Below, piece by piece: positions 8,568 to 17,579 of a DNA stretch of 64,000 bases (its first letter is position 1; each line of letters opens with the position of its first letter). The DNA is from CBDAQD01 sp965275905 (GTDB lineage Bacteria > Pseudomonadota > Alphaproteobacteria > Rhizobiales > JAJFHC01). The stretch is taken from NCBI GenBank assembly GCA_965275905.1, contig CBDHYJ010000038.1, positions 1-64,000 on the forward strand, written 5' to 3'. The translations under genes were made by a program, and so were the position numbers. Below the pieces are notes generated by a model. The model did not search any database. It had not been told where the DNA came from and saw nothing but the letters and a program-made list of their open reading frames with translations.

Positions 8568-10703
8568 TTAGGCAATCTGCACTCTTGCGTCGTAGCCGGC
8601 GTCGACCGTTTGCGGCTGGACCGGCTCACGCAGGAGATTGCCGAATTCGTGCGCCGGCACCGCGGGGCTGTAGAAGTACCCTTGATATTTGTGACAGCCT
8701 TTTTCCTTCAGCCACTTGAGCTGTTTCTCGTTCTCGACACCTTCGGCGACAATCTTCACGTCGAGCAGTTTGCACATCGCAATGATCAATTCCGCAATCG
8801 CGCTGGTCTTGTCCAGATCTCGAATGAAGGAACGATCGATCTTCAGGAAGCTGATCGGATAGCGCTGCAGATAGGCCAGATTGGAGTATCCGGTGCCGAA
8901 ATCATCGATCGCAAGATTGAAACCCATGCCGTGGAGTCTGTGAAGTGCACGGATAACGGTTTCGCTGTTCCCCATAAGCATTGACTCGGTGATTTCGAAG
9001 TCCAGCATCGATGGGTTGCAGTTTTCAGCTTCAACAATCCGTTCGATTGCCGGAATAAGCGCCTCACTGTGGAACTGGCGCGGAGACAGATTGACCGCGA
9101 TGCTGATCTCAAAGCCCTCATCCATCCACTGTTTTTGCTGTGCAGCGGCTGTGGCAATGATCCACTCACCGATTGGCTCGATCAGACCGGTCTCTTCCGC
9201 GATTCCGATGAATTCCATCGGACCCAGCAAGCCTCTGCTGGGATGGTACCAACGCAGCAGCGCTTCCGCGCCGAGAATCTTGCCGTGCTCCACGCAGATT
9301 TGCGGCTGATAGAACAACGCGAACTCGCCAAGATCGAGGGCCCGCCTGAGATCCGACTCCAGCGCAAGGCGGTTTGCTGCCCGTTCTTCCATGTCGGTGG
9401 AAAAGAAACAGTGCCTGTTGCGACCTGCATCCTTTGCTTCATACATCGCAAGGTCGGCGTTCTTCATCAGGGTGTCCAGGTCGTCTCCGTCGTCCGGAAA
9501 GATGCTGATGCCGATGCTGGGCGTAATCTGGAGCGAATGTTCGTTCACGCGGATCGGACGCCGAAGTGACTCCTGAATGCGCTCGGCAAGCACGTTGATG
9601 TGATCCATTGTAGGAATGTCATCAACGAAGACGACGAATTCATCGCCGCCGATGCGGGCGACCACGTCTCGGCGCCGGGCGCAGGCCCGTATGCGCGAAG
9701 CGACCTCGATCAGGAGCATGTCGCCGACCGCGTGACCCAGCGTGTCATTTATGTTCTTGAAGTGGTCAAGATCAATAAACAGAAGCCCACGGCGCTGCTC
9801 GAGGCACATGCTTCGGTCAAGATGTTCCTTCAACTCGCGATGCAGGAATGTCCGGTTCGGCAGACCGGTAAGAACGTCATGAAGTGCGAGAAAGTTCGCC
9901 TTCTGCTCGGTTTCCTTGAGATTCGAGACATCGACTTCACTAATGAGCAGCGCCGGCGTCCCGGTAACGGCATCCCTGCTTTCCCGGGCCGTTACCTCAT
10001 GCCAGCGTACCCCGCGCGCAGTTTTGATCTGGGCTGCAATGCTGCCCATTCCTGTTGCCCCCAGCATGGCCTGCAGGGTCTCGAAATCCGCGCGGTCTAC
10101 GAAGCGGTCGATCAGCTTCGGGGCGCCTTCAAGTTGCGCCGCCCGAGCAGCGGGATTTGAATAGAGCGGTTGCCCGTCGAGTTCGTAGAGCGAGATCATG
10201 ACGGACGTGTGCAGGAGCGCCTGAGCGCTGCGAAGCGTTTCTGGCGTTTCGGCGGATTCTTCACCCTCTGCGACAGCCTGGCAGAACATCGCCATGCGGC
10301 CGTCGTCGAGCCGTAGGCCGCTGAAGATCAGCCTCATGGTGCACGGCTCGCCATTCGGGTAGAGCGTCCACACCTCAGTAAAGGACTCGCCGTTGAAGAA
10401 GTCCTGCTGGTACTGCTTCAGTCGCTCCGCAACCATGGGAGACATTTCTGATTGCATGTCCCGGGCCTGGAGTTCCTCAAGCGAGTCCGTACGCCACAGT
10501 TCGAGTGCTGCCGGATTGGCCCAGCAAACCCGACTGGTGTCGATGTCGAATACCCACACCGGCATCACAATGCGGTTGTAGGAGTCGAGATAGTCAACCA
10601 GCAGCATGCCGTCCGGCCGCCGGGCGCCATCGTCGTCCAGACAAGCATTCAGGCGACAGTCAGAGTCGTTCAGAGATGGTGCGCTGAAATGTTCCATAGT
10701 CAT
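8568..10703 (-). CDS. PAS-PAS-GGDEF-EAL cyclic-di-GMP turnover protein
   Basis: The protein of about 711 residues carries two N-terminal PAS-like regions (roughly 35-150 and 150-265; MPVWVFDIDTSRVCWANPAA and the SLYELDGQPLYSNPAAR segment). These are followed by a diguanylate cyclase domain with an intact GGDEF at about 352-356 and a phosphodiesterase domain with EALLRW, DDFGTGYSNL and EGVEN. Both catalytic signatures look intact, so it may make or degrade c-di-GMP depending on the PAS input. No transmembrane segment is evident, which suggests a cytosolic sensor. Two in-frame ATGs (10703 and 10697) lack a strong ribosome binding site; the upstream one is used. It converges on the nrdJ-like gene. 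Confidence 0.93.
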   Translation of the reverse strand: MTMEHFSAPSLNDSDCRLNACLDDDGARRPDGMLLVDYLDSYNRIVMPVWVFDIDTSRVCWANPAALELWRTDSLEELQARDMQSEMSPMVAERLKQYQQDFFNGESFTEVWTLYPNGEPCTMRLIFSGLRLDDGRMAMFCQAVAEGEESAETPETLRSAQALLHTSVMISLYELDGQPLYSNPAARAAQLEGAPKLIDRFVDRADFETLQAMLGATGMGSIAAQIKTARGVRWHEVTARESRDAVTGTPALLISEVDVSNLKETEQKANFLALHDVLTGLPNRTFLHRELKEHLDRSMCLEQRRGLLFIDLDHFKNINDTLGHAVGDMLLIEVASRIRACARRRDVVARIGGDEFVVFVDDIPTMDHINVLAERIQESLRRPIRVNEHSLQITPSIGISIFPDDGDDLDTLMKNADLAMYEAKDAGRNRHCFFSTDMEERAANRLALESDLRRALDLGEFALFYQPQICVEHGKILGAEALLRWYHPSRGLLGPMEFIGIAEETGLIEPIGEWIIATAAAQQKQWMDEGFEISIAVNLSPRQFHSEALIPAIERIVEAENCNPSMLDFEITESMLMGNSETVIRALHRLHGMGFNLAIDDFGTGYSNLAYLQRYPISFLKIDRSFIRDLDKTSAIAELIIAMCKLLDVKIVAEGVENEKQLKWLKEKGCHKYQGYFYSPAVPAHEFGNLLREPVQPQTVDAGYDARVQIA

Positions 10704-10815
10704 TGCGTGCTTGACATTTGAGCATGCGGACGCCGCGCGTGGCCGTCGCACAACGAAGTGGCGGCCACCGTCCTGAGCGATGCTTTTTTATGTGAGCCCC
10801 TCTTCATTGAAACAG

Positions 10816-11436
10816 TCAGGCGGCTTCCGCGAGTTCCATCATGGGAACGTAGTTTGGCGTCGATTTTACGCGCTCCAACCATGCTCTCACTGACGGATAA
10901 CGGCTCATATCGAACTCTCCTTCGGATGCCACATGCGTGTAGCCAAACAGTCCGATATCGGCCACGGTATAGCGATTGGCGACCAGGAAGTCGTTCTTTG
11001 CAAGATGCCGATCCATGATCTTCAGCGCCTTGTTGCCGCGCTCGTGCCACATCGCGATCTGGTCGGCCCGATCTTCGCGGCCTTCGGGCATTATCGCGAT
11101 CCAGAAGCGTGCCGGTGAAATATAGGGCTCGTGGCTGGACTGCTCCCAGAACAGCCACTCGAATACCCTTGTCTTGTCCATTGGATCAGTCGGCATGAAC
11201 TCGGAGCCATCGGCGAGATGCGCGAGCATCGCGTTCGACTCCCCAAGACCTTCTCCGTTGGGCAGTTTCAAATATGGGACCTTGCCGTTCGGATTGATCG
11301 AAAGATATTCAGGACTTTGGGTTTCGCCCTTGAGAACGTCAATATTGATGACTTCAAACGGCATCCCCAACTGCCGCATAAGCAACTGTACTTTGTAGCA
11401 ATTGCCCGATCCGATCGTGGCGTAAATCGTATGCAT
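10816..11436 (-). CDS. Glutathione S-transferase family protein
   Basis: The 206-residue protein has the thioredoxin-like N-terminal domain with a GST pattern: an SGNCYKVQLLMRQLG active-site helix, INPNGKVPYL with the cis-proline, and the LGESNAMLAHLA glutathione-binding segment. An all-helical C-terminal domain follows, with the N-capping motif FLVANRYTVADIGLFGYTH. It should be a soluble glutathione transferase of unknown substrate. A ribosome binding site (GGGGAG) lies seven bases before the ATG. Confidence 0.93.
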   Translation of the reverse strand: MHTIYATIGSGNCYKVQLLMRQLGMPFEVINIDVLKGETQSPEYLSINPNGKVPYLKLPNGEGLGESNAMLAHLADGSEFMPTDPMDKTRVFEWLFWEQSSHEPYISPARFWIAIMPEGREDRADQIAMWHERGNKALKIMDRHLAKNDFLVANRYTVADIGLFGYTHVASEGEFDMSRYPSVRAWLERVKSTPNYVPMMELAEAA

Positions 11437-11810
11437 ACTTAGCTCCCCGGAGACTTCTGACGAAGCCCATTGACTTGCGATCCGCAGGTCGCGTGCCCAC
11501 TACTTACAGTTGCGAATATGCATGCATGCCCCTTAACATTGATTTATGAGGGCTATCGTAGGATTCCGTTTTTAATTTTGTGGTTAACGGGGGGTTAATC
11601 ACAGTCATAAACCACTGATCTTGAGCGGTCGTTGAACGCTGTGTTCAACTGAGACGTGTATGGATGAGCGAGTGCGGTGAGAGATCTGCGTCGAACACGC
11701 ATCGCCGGTCGAAGCGGACGCGTGAAATCCGCCGTGGCCGCGTCTGGTCCTTCAGCGGGAACTGACTGCGATTTCCATGAGCGGCGGTAACGCCCTGGAG
11801 CGTCAGGGGC
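11437..11810. other. Intergenic region between GST and YbjQ-like genes
   Basis: No convincing gene is seen in these 374 bases. The part nearest the GST gene (about 11530-11610) is AT-rich and probably holds its promoter. A short imperfect hairpin (CCCTG 11793-11797 with CAGGG 11804-11808) lies just past the stop of the YbjQ-like gene and could be a weak terminator, but it has no T-run. Confidence 0.3.
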
Positions 11811-12131
11811 TCACTTAAGACGGACGGCCGTTCCATTGACGGAAACCATCAACATGCCGCCGCTCTGACCGATACCCTCGTAGTCGATGTCGATTCCGAC
11901 AACCGCGTCGGCGCCGAGTTCTCGCGCGGCCTCCATCATGTCTTCCATCGCCATTTCCCGCCCGTCCGCAAGAACCTTCTGATAAGAGCCGGATCGCCCG
12001 CCGACGATATCCCGAACATTCGCAAAAAAGTCCCTGACGACATTGGCACCCAAAACGGCTTCGCCGGCCACGACCCCAAGTACGTGGTCTATTTCGCGTC
12101 CGGGGACCGTGTCTATTGTTGTGGTTATCAT
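11811..12131 (-). CDS. YbjQ/UPF0145 family protein
   Basis: The 106-residue protein shows the UPF0145 pattern: an N-terminal strand TTTIDTVPGREI, a central helix with ANVRDIVGGRSGSYQ, then EAARELGADAVVGIDIDYE and a C-terminal strand VSVNGTAVRL. The family is often labelled a heavy-metal-binding domain and forms pentamers, but its role is uncertain. It is cytosolic with no signal peptide. It stands alone, with the cytochrome c gene upstream on the same strand about 85 bases away. Confidence 0.88.
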   Translation of the reverse strand: MITTTIDTVPGREIDHVLGVVAGEAVLGANVVRDFFANVRDIVGGRSGSYQKVLADGREMAMEDMMEAARELGADAVVGIDIDYEGIGQSGGMLMVSVNGTAVRLK

Positions 12132-12215
12132 GCTCTTGATCGCCGAGTGTGGTTTGACAGAATCCCGCTCAGATTACAGTTATCCGGCGAGATTGCCACC
12201 CGTTGATCGGCGGGA

Positions 12216-12995
12216 TTACTCTTCGTTTGGATCCAGGGTCTGAAGGTAGGCGAGCAGGTTGCCAATCTGATTGCCGGTCAAAAAGCGAACGGCCAGCATA
12301 TCCGCGCCGGGAACCCCGTTGAGTATCTTGTGCAACGCCTGTTCTGGCCGGTTTCGCGCAATCCAGCCCAAGGAGGACTTGTCGCCAAACTCACCCACGA
12401 GCCTAGCCTTGCCGTCCGGGCGATGGCAGTTCATACAGGCGCCTTCGTAAATGTCTCGTCCCTTGACGACATCGCCGTCCGCCTTTCCATCGCCGCCAAA
12501 AAACGAATTCCTCTCGTATTGGCCGAGGCTGATGAACAGGGATAAGACCTCCACAACGAGGTCGATTGCGACGTCGTCCGGCAGTTTATGCGGTGCCTCG
12601 GCCATTTTCTTGGCAATTATGGCAGGGTCCGTTCCTGCCAGGCCGGTGAGATTCGGAAAAGCCTTCCCGGCTTTGTGCCTGCCAAGTTCTCCGTCGGACC
12701 CCTTGTAATCCCATCCGTGACAGGCGACGCAACGCCATGTGTCCGTGCCGATCTGCGGGAGTGATTCCGGATAGGCAGGGTTGGTTCCGCTTGGCGGCTT
12801 CGTGTCGGTCGTCACCCAGATATTGTCGTAAAGCTTGCCTCCGAGCGAAAGCACGAAGTTTTCACCAAATTCGGTTGCATTCTCCGACAACGCAGCCTTT
12901 TCCTCATCGCTGACTGCTTTGGCGTCTTCCGGCAATGAGGTCAGAGCAAGCGTGATTCCAATAATCAATTGAGCAAATGGTGCTGCGGCGCGCAT
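12216..12995 (-). CDS. Exported diheme c-type cytochrome
   Basis: The predicted 259-residue protein starts with a signal peptide (RAAAPFAQLIIGITLALTS, likely processed around DAKA). It has two heme c attachment sites, CVACH at Cys89-His93 and CMNCH at Cys187-His191, so two covalent hemes in the periplasm are expected. Axial methionines may be those in later segments such as GADMLAVRF. The start is the ATG at 12995 because it begins the signal peptide; an earlier in-frame start adds 24 unlikely residues. It is not next to an oxidase or dehydrogenase, so its redox partner is unknown. Confidence 0.88.
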   Translation of the reverse strand: MRAAAPFAQLIIGITLALTSLPEDAKAVSDEEKAALSENATEFGENFVLSLGGKLYDNIWVTTDTKPPSGTNPAYPESLPQIGTDTWRCVACHGWDYKGSDGELGRHKAGKAFPNLTGLAGTDPAIIAKKMAEAPHKLPDDVAIDLVVEVLSLFISLGQYERNSFFGGDGKADGDVVKGRDIYEGACMNCHRPDGKARLVGEFGDKSSLGWIARNRPEQALHKILNGVPGADMLAVRFLTGNQIGNLLAYLQTLDPNEE

Positions 12996-13118
12996 TTGAG
13001 ACCATCCTTGGGCTGTCGAGATATCAGTGAAGAAAATCTCGAGGAGTGCGGCCTTGATGCAGGTCAACCGGAGCAGATCGTGGAGATACGGACTTCATGC
13101 ACCCCTGTGAGGGGCTGC

Positions 13119-14072
13119 CTATCCTTGGCAACTCCGCGCTTCATCCAGCAACCATTCCCGAAACAAAACCGTTTCCGGTTTCATTCGCTTGGCGCCATCC
13201 GGCAGGAGCAGGTAGTGCGACTGGTCCATGGGCAATTCAACGTCGAGCGGACGGATCAGCCGTCCGTCCTCAATGGCGGTTTCGGTAAAACTCTTCAGCA
13301 CCATGATCGGCCCGACACCGCTTGCCGCCAGCTCGACCGCGGCGAGCGACGTGTCAGCCATGATGCCACCGCGCCGGTTGACGTTTCCAAGACCGGTTTC
13401 CTGGATCAGCCGCCGCCAGAGGTTTTCATGCCCGGTGACATGAATGAGGGGACAATCGCTGCCGTCTCGAAGCATGGCCGTAAACTGGCGTCCGCTTCCC
13501 AGTTGCGGATGGCAGGCCGGGACCGACCCTTCGTTTCTTATGAGTTCAATCTGAAAGCCCGGCCACAGACCGTCTCCGAACCGGATTTCGATATCCGTGG
13601 TTTCATCGGCAAGAGCGTCCGCCCAGATGGCGGAGCAAAGCCTGATGTCGATTTCCGGATATGAAGCGATGAATGACTTGAGGCGCGGAGCCAGCCAGAG
13701 GACGGCATAGGAAACCGGCGCGCGGACAGTGACGGATTGATCGCCGAGGGTCCCGAAGAGTCCCGCCGTCGACGCCGACAGGTCTTCGAAAGCCTTCCGG
13801 ACAGAGGGCAGGTAAGCTCCACCCATGTCAGTCAATCTCAGGTTCCGCGGCAATCGCTCAAAAAGCGGAAACCCGAGATGTTTTTCCAATGATCGGACCT
13901 GGTGGCTGACAGCGGCCTGGGTCAGGTTGAGTTCATGTGCAGCGGCTGTGAAGCTGGTGTGGCGTGCCGCGCACTCAAATGCGCGGAGCCACGGAAGAGG
14001 CGGGAGGTGGTAGGTCACGGCTCGGACGCCTGACATGATTGATGCGCAAAAATTCTTGGGTCTTAGTAGCAT
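13119..14072 (-). CDS. LysR-family transcriptional regulator, GcvA-like
   Basis: A winged-helix N-terminus (LPPLPWLRAFECAARHTSFT, then LNLTQAAVSHQVRSLEKHLG) precedes a periplasmic-binding-protein-like effector domain, for 317 residues in all. The GcvA-type opening LPPLPxLRAF is distinctive. An AAGGA close to the ATG at 14072 supports that start; the ATG at 14036 lacks one. The gene is divergent from the enolase-superfamily cluster beginning at 14239, with about 170 bases between, and is the obvious candidate regulator of that cluster. The effector cannot be deduced. Confidence 0.9.
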   Translation of the reverse strand: MLLRPKNFCASIMSGVRAVTYHLPPLPWLRAFECAARHTSFTAAAHELNLTQAAVSHQVRSLEKHLGFPLFERLPRNLRLTDMGGAYLPSVRKAFEDLSASTAGLFGTLGDQSVTVRAPVSYAVLWLAPRLKSFIASYPEIDIRLCSAIWADALADETTDIEIRFGDGLWPGFQIELIRNEGSVPACHPQLGSGRQFTAMLRDGSDCPLIHVTGHENLWRRLIQETGLGNVNRRGGIMADTSLAAVELAASGVGPIMVLKSFTETAIEDGRLIRPLDVELPMDQSHYLLLPDGAKRMKPETVLFREWLLDEARSCQG

Positions 14073-14168
14073 AATCCTTCGCTTGATTTATGCATTTTTC
14101 GACCCGAAGATCCGCATGACCTGACGCCTGAAGCGTCGCACATGAACGTGTTCCAAGGGGAAACCAAG

Positions 14169-14237
14169 GTGAAAGCAGCGATTTGTTACGCCATTGGGGA
14201 GCCGTGCGCGGTCTGGGACGTGATCGGCCGGGATTGA
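14169..14237 (+). pseudogene. 22-codon mini-ORF resembling the N-terminus of an MDR alcohol dehydrogenase
   Basis: A GTG-initiated frame, preceded by GGGG and AAGG sequences, encodes MKAAICYAIGEPCAVWDVIG and two further residues (RD) before a TGA. That TGA ends two bases before the ATG of the next gene. The first dozen residues look like the standard start of zinc-dependent medium-chain dehydrogenases (MKAAVC...GEP...). It may be the remnant of a deleted dehydrogenase gene, now serving as a leader that couples translation to the downstream dehydratase gene. The match is short and read by eye only. Confidence 0.4.
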
Positions 14238-14238
14238 G

Positions 14239-15348
14239 ATGATCATCAAATCACTCGAGACGTTCAGCAACGAGTTCGTTGGCTTTGTCAGGGTGACCAC
14301 CGATGACGGCAGTCAGGGGTGGGGGCAGATGTCCACATACAATGCCGACATCACCGCGCTTGTGTTTCACAGGCAGATCGCTCCCTGGGCACTTGGTCGG
14401 GACGCATTTGACATCGAGGCCCTCGTTGATCTCATTCCCGAGCGTGAGCACAAGTTTCCCGGATCGTATCTGCGACGTGCGCTCTCGGGCCTCGACACGG
14501 CGCTGTGGGATCTGTGCGGCAAGGCCGAGGATCGAAGTGTCTGCGAGCTCATCGGCGGGAGCCCGGGCTCGATACGCGCCTATGCTTCCAGCATGAAGAG
14601 AGACATATCGCCCGAAGACGAAGCGGAGCGGTTGGCCCTGCTGGAGGGCGAATTCGGGTTTGATGCATTCAAGTTCCGGGTTGCAGCGGAATGTGGACAT
14701 GATGTCGATGAGTGGCCAGGCAGGACAGAGGAAATCGTTCCGACGGTTCGCGCCGTGCTCGGTGACGACGTGGCACTTCTTGTCGACGCCAACAGCGGCT
14801 TCTCGCCGGAGCGGGCTATAGAGGTCGGCAAGATGCTGGAACAGAACGGCGTCGAGCATTTTGAAGAGCCCTGTCCTTATTGGGAGCTTGAGCAGACCAA
14901 GCAGGTCACCGACGCGCTGGATCTTGACGTGACGGGTGGGGAGCAGGACTGCGATCTGTCCACGTGGCGGAGGATCATCGACATGCGTGCCGTCGATGTC
15001 GTCCAGCCGGACATCTGCTATCTGGGCGGGTTGACACGGACGCTGAAGGTGGCGGCAATGGCGAAGGAAGGCGGCCTTCCGTGCACACCTCATTGCGCCA
15101 ACCTTTCCATGGTCACGCTGTTTACGATGCATCTGCTTGGAGCGATCGACAACGCAGGCAAGTATCTGGAATTTTCCATCGAGGGTGCGGATTATTATCC
15201 CTGGCAGGAGGGCCTCTTCGTGAATTCGCCTTACGAGATCGAAAACGGCCAGGCGAGAATTCCGGACGCGCCCGGATGGGGTGTCGAAATCAATTCTGAG
15301 TGGCTGGAAGCAGCCACGTACCAGATCAGCGAGAGCGAGGTCTCATGA
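14239..15348 (+). CDS. Mandelate racemase/muconate lactonizing enzyme (enolase superfamily) protein 1
   Basis: The 369-residue protein has an N-terminal capping domain and a TIM-barrel with enolase-superfamily landmarks: FKFRV (second-strand K-x-K/R position), metal ligands in LVDANSGF, FEEPCPY and GGEQD, and TPHCANLS near the seventh/eighth strand with a possible acid/base His. These enzymes abstract the alpha-proton of carboxylates under Mg2+ control, usually dehydrating or racemising sugar acids. It is the first full gene of a run of four, and its TGA overlaps the next ATG. The substrate is not deducible; the neighbours suggest an acid or hydroxylated acid. Confidence 0.9.
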   Translation: MIIKSLETFSNEFVGFVRVTTDDGSQGWGQMSTYNADITALVFHRQIAPWALGRDAFDIEALVDLIPEREHKFPGSYLRRALSGLDTALWDLCGKAEDRSVCELIGGSPGSIRAYASSMKRDISPEDEAERLALLEGEFGFDAFKFRVAAECGHDVDEWPGRTEEIVPTVRAVLGDDVALLVDANSGFSPERAIEVGKMLEQNGVEHFEEPCPYWELEQTKQVTDALDLDVTGGEQDCDLSTWRRIIDMRAVDVVQPDICYLGGLTRTLKVAAMAKEGGLPCTPHCANLSMVTLFTMHLLGAIDNAGKYLEFSIEGADYYPWQEGLFVNSPYEIENGQARIPDAPGWGVEINSEWLEAATYQISESEVS

Positions 15349-16556
15349 AGATCACCGATCTGAAGACTTGGGTGGTGGGCAATCCGCCCCCGCACTTTGG
15401 CGGCCGGTATTTTATCTTTCTGAAGCTCACGACGGACAGCGGCATTGAAGGATACGGCGAGGTTTATGCCGCGACGTTCGGGCCGCATGTCGTGGAGCGC
15501 ATGATCGAAGATGTGTTCGCCAGGCATGTCGCCGGCAGCGATCCGTTCAGGATCGAAACCATGTGGCGGAGTGTCTATGGTCGCGGTTACTCGTTGCGTC
15601 CGGACATATCTCTCATGGGTGTGCTGAGCGGCATTGAGATGGCCTGCTGGGACATCGTCGGCAAGGAAGTGGGCAAACCGGTTTGTGAGCTGTTGGGAGG
15701 GCGGGTTCACGAGCGGCTTCGCTCTTATACCTATCTCTATCCCGAAGATGGCGATGGGGACGGGGACGTATACAGCGATCCGCAGGTCTATCGCGATCCG
15801 GATATGGCGGCCAAGCGGGCAGCTGAATATGTCGACCTGGGATTCACGGCAGTGAAGTTCGATCCCGCGGGGCCCTACACGGTCTTCGATCCGCATCAGC
15901 CTTCGATGGAAGACCTGGACCGCTCCGAACGGTTCGTGAAGTGCATCAGGGAGGCCGTCGGATCAAAGGCGGACTTGCTCTTCGGGACTCATGGACAATT
16001 CACCACGTCAGGGGCGATACGCCTCGCGCGACGGCTTGAGCCCTACGACCCTCTCTGGTTCGAGGAACCAACACCTCCGGAGAACGCTCGGGAGATGGCC
16101 CGTGTCGCTCGCCAGACGACTGTCCCGGTGGCGACCGGAGAACGGCTCACAACCAAGTATGAGTTTGCACGCGTACTCGAGGAACAGGCCGCCTCTATTC
16201 TCCAGATGGCGCTTGGTCGCGTCGGCGGCCTTCTTGAGGCCAAGAAAATCGCTGGAATGGCGGAGACCTACTACGCGCAGATTGCACCGCATCTCTATTG
16301 CGGCCCGATCGAGGGCGCTGCCAACGCCCAGATCAGTGCCTGTAGTCCAAACTTCCTGATCCTTGAAAGCATAAAGACGTGGGGTGGATTTCATTCTGAG
16401 ATTCTGAAGAAGCCGATGCGTTGGGAAGACGGATACGTGATCGTTTCGGACGAGCCCGGATTGGGTGTTGAACTGAACGAAGAGGTCGCTGAGCACCACC
16501 CGTATGACGGCACGGAATTGCACCTGGAGATGCAACCCACGCCACACGAATTCTGA
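15345..16556 (+). CDS. Mandelate racemase/muconate lactonizing enzyme (enolase superfamily) protein 2
   Basis: The start is the ATG overlapping the upstream stop (ATGA), with GAGCGAGG ahead. The 403-residue protein has the capping domain (YGEVYAATFGPHVVERMIEDVF) and barrel motifs KFDPAGPY, LFGTHGQFT, WFEEPTPPE, ATGERL and QIAPHLYCGP. In place of the usual D-x-N metal motif after strand three it has GTHGQF, a pattern I associate with a distinct sugar-acid dehydratase-like subgroup. It shares its operon with another superfamily member of low similarity, so the two probably act on different intermediates of the same route. The exact reaction is unknown. Confidence 0.9.
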   Translation: MKITDLKTWVVGNPPPHFGGRYFIFLKLTTDSGIEGYGEVYAATFGPHVVERMIEDVFARHVAGSDPFRIETMWRSVYGRGYSLRPDISLMGVLSGIEMACWDIVGKEVGKPVCELLGGRVHERLRSYTYLYPEDGDGDGDVYSDPQVYRDPDMAAKRAAEYVDLGFTAVKFDPAGPYTVFDPHQPSMEDLDRSERFVKCIREAVGSKADLLFGTHGQFTTSGAIRLARRLEPYDPLWFEEPTPPENAREMARVARQTTVPVATGERLTTKYEFARVLEEQAASILQMALGRVGGLLEAKKIAGMAETYYAQIAPHLYCGPIEGAANAQISACSPNFLILESIKTWGGFHSEILKKPMRWEDGYVIVSDEPGLGVELNEEVAEHHPYDGTELHLEMQPTPHEF

Positions 16557-16586
16557 ACCCGATCGGTTCGAGCGAGGGAAAAGAAC

Positions 16587-17543
16587 ATGAAGATTGGTTT
16601 TATCGGACTGGGTAACGTCGGCGGAAAGCTGGCCGGCAGCCTGTTGCGCAACGGGTTTGATCTTACGGTTCGGGATCTCGACCGGTCGATCGCGCAGCCG
16701 TTCCTTGACAAGGGAGCATCCTGGAGTGAGACCCCTAAGGCGATGGCCGAAGCGGTCGACATGATCATCACCTGCCTTCCGTCGCCCGCGGCGAGTGCGG
16801 CTGTCATGGAGGCGGAAGACGGCATTCTGGCGGGCCTCTCGGAAGGCAAGATCTGGGCGGAGATGAGCACGACCGACGAGGCTGAAGTGAAGCGGCTCGG
16901 CGCGTTGGTAAAGGCTAAGGGGGCAGAACCGATTGACTGTCCTGTCTCCGGAGGGTGCCATCGTGCTGCAACCGGAAACATCGCGATCTTCGCGGGCTGC
17001 GAGCGGGCCGCCTTCGAAAGGGCATTGCCCGTCCTGAGCACAATGGGGCGTCAAATCCTTCATGCCGGCCCGCTTGGCGCGGCGTCCGTGCTGAAGGTCG
17101 TGACCAACTATCTGGCATCGGTCCATCTGGTGGCGCTGGGCGAGGCGCTGATGACGGCAAAGCAGGCGGGTATGGATCTAAACACCACTTACGAGGCGAT
17201 TAGAATTTCATCAGGGAATTCGTTCGTCCACGAAACCGAGAGCCAAGTCATCCTCAACGGCAGCCGCAACATCAACTTCACGCTGGATCTGGTCGTGAAG
17301 GACATGAGCCTGTTTGACGAGGTCGCGCGTCGACACGGTGTACCCCTCGAAATTTCTCCGATGGTGCTGAACATCTTTAAGGAAGGCGAGGAGCGTTACG
17401 GCTCAAGAACGTGGTCGCCTAACATTGTGCGCAGGCTCGAGGATGCGTGTGGCGCGGATCTGCTCGCTCCGGGGTTCCCTGAGGAGATGGTGGACAACGA
17501 ACCCGAACAGGCAGGGGCCGAGGTGATCGTAACGAGAAATTAG
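16587..17543 (+). CDS. NAD(P)-dependent beta-hydroxyacid dehydrogenase (3-hydroxyisobutyrate dehydrogenase/tartronate semialdehyde reductase type)
   Basis: The 318-residue protein opens with a Rossmann motif (KIGFIGLGNVGGKLAGSLL). It carries the family's substrate-binding segment DCPVSGGCHRAATGNIAIFAGC (the usual D-A-P-V-S-G-G is D-C-P-V-S-G-G) and the catalytic Lys segment LKVVTNYLASVH. Such enzymes interconvert 3-hydroxy acids and semialdehydes with NAD(P). It lies 30 bases after the second dehydratase with a plausible AGGG ribosome binding site. It likely oxidises or reduces a product of the two enolase-superfamily enzymes. Confidence 0.9.
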   Translation: MKIGFIGLGNVGGKLAGSLLRNGFDLTVRDLDRSIAQPFLDKGASWSETPKAMAEAVDMIITCLPSPAASAAVMEAEDGILAGLSEGKIWAEMSTTDEAEVKRLGALVKAKGAEPIDCPVSGGCHRAATGNIAIFAGCERAAFERALPVLSTMGRQILHAGPLGAASVLKVVTNYLASVHLVALGEALMTAKQAGMDLNTTYEAIRISSGNSFVHETESQVILNGSRNINFTLDLVVKDMSLFDEVARRHGVPLEISPMVLNIFKEGEERYGSRTWSPNIVRRLEDACGADLLAPGFPEEMVDNEPEQAGAEVIVTRN

Positions 17544-17579
17544 GATTGCGGAGATCAGGCCCGTCGACGAGGTATCGCC

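Noticed and set aside
16008..17126. 372-residue open frame on the minus strand
   Set aside because: It overlaps two conserved genes of the 14-18 kb cluster on the other strand and shows shadow-like Arg/Ser/His composition.
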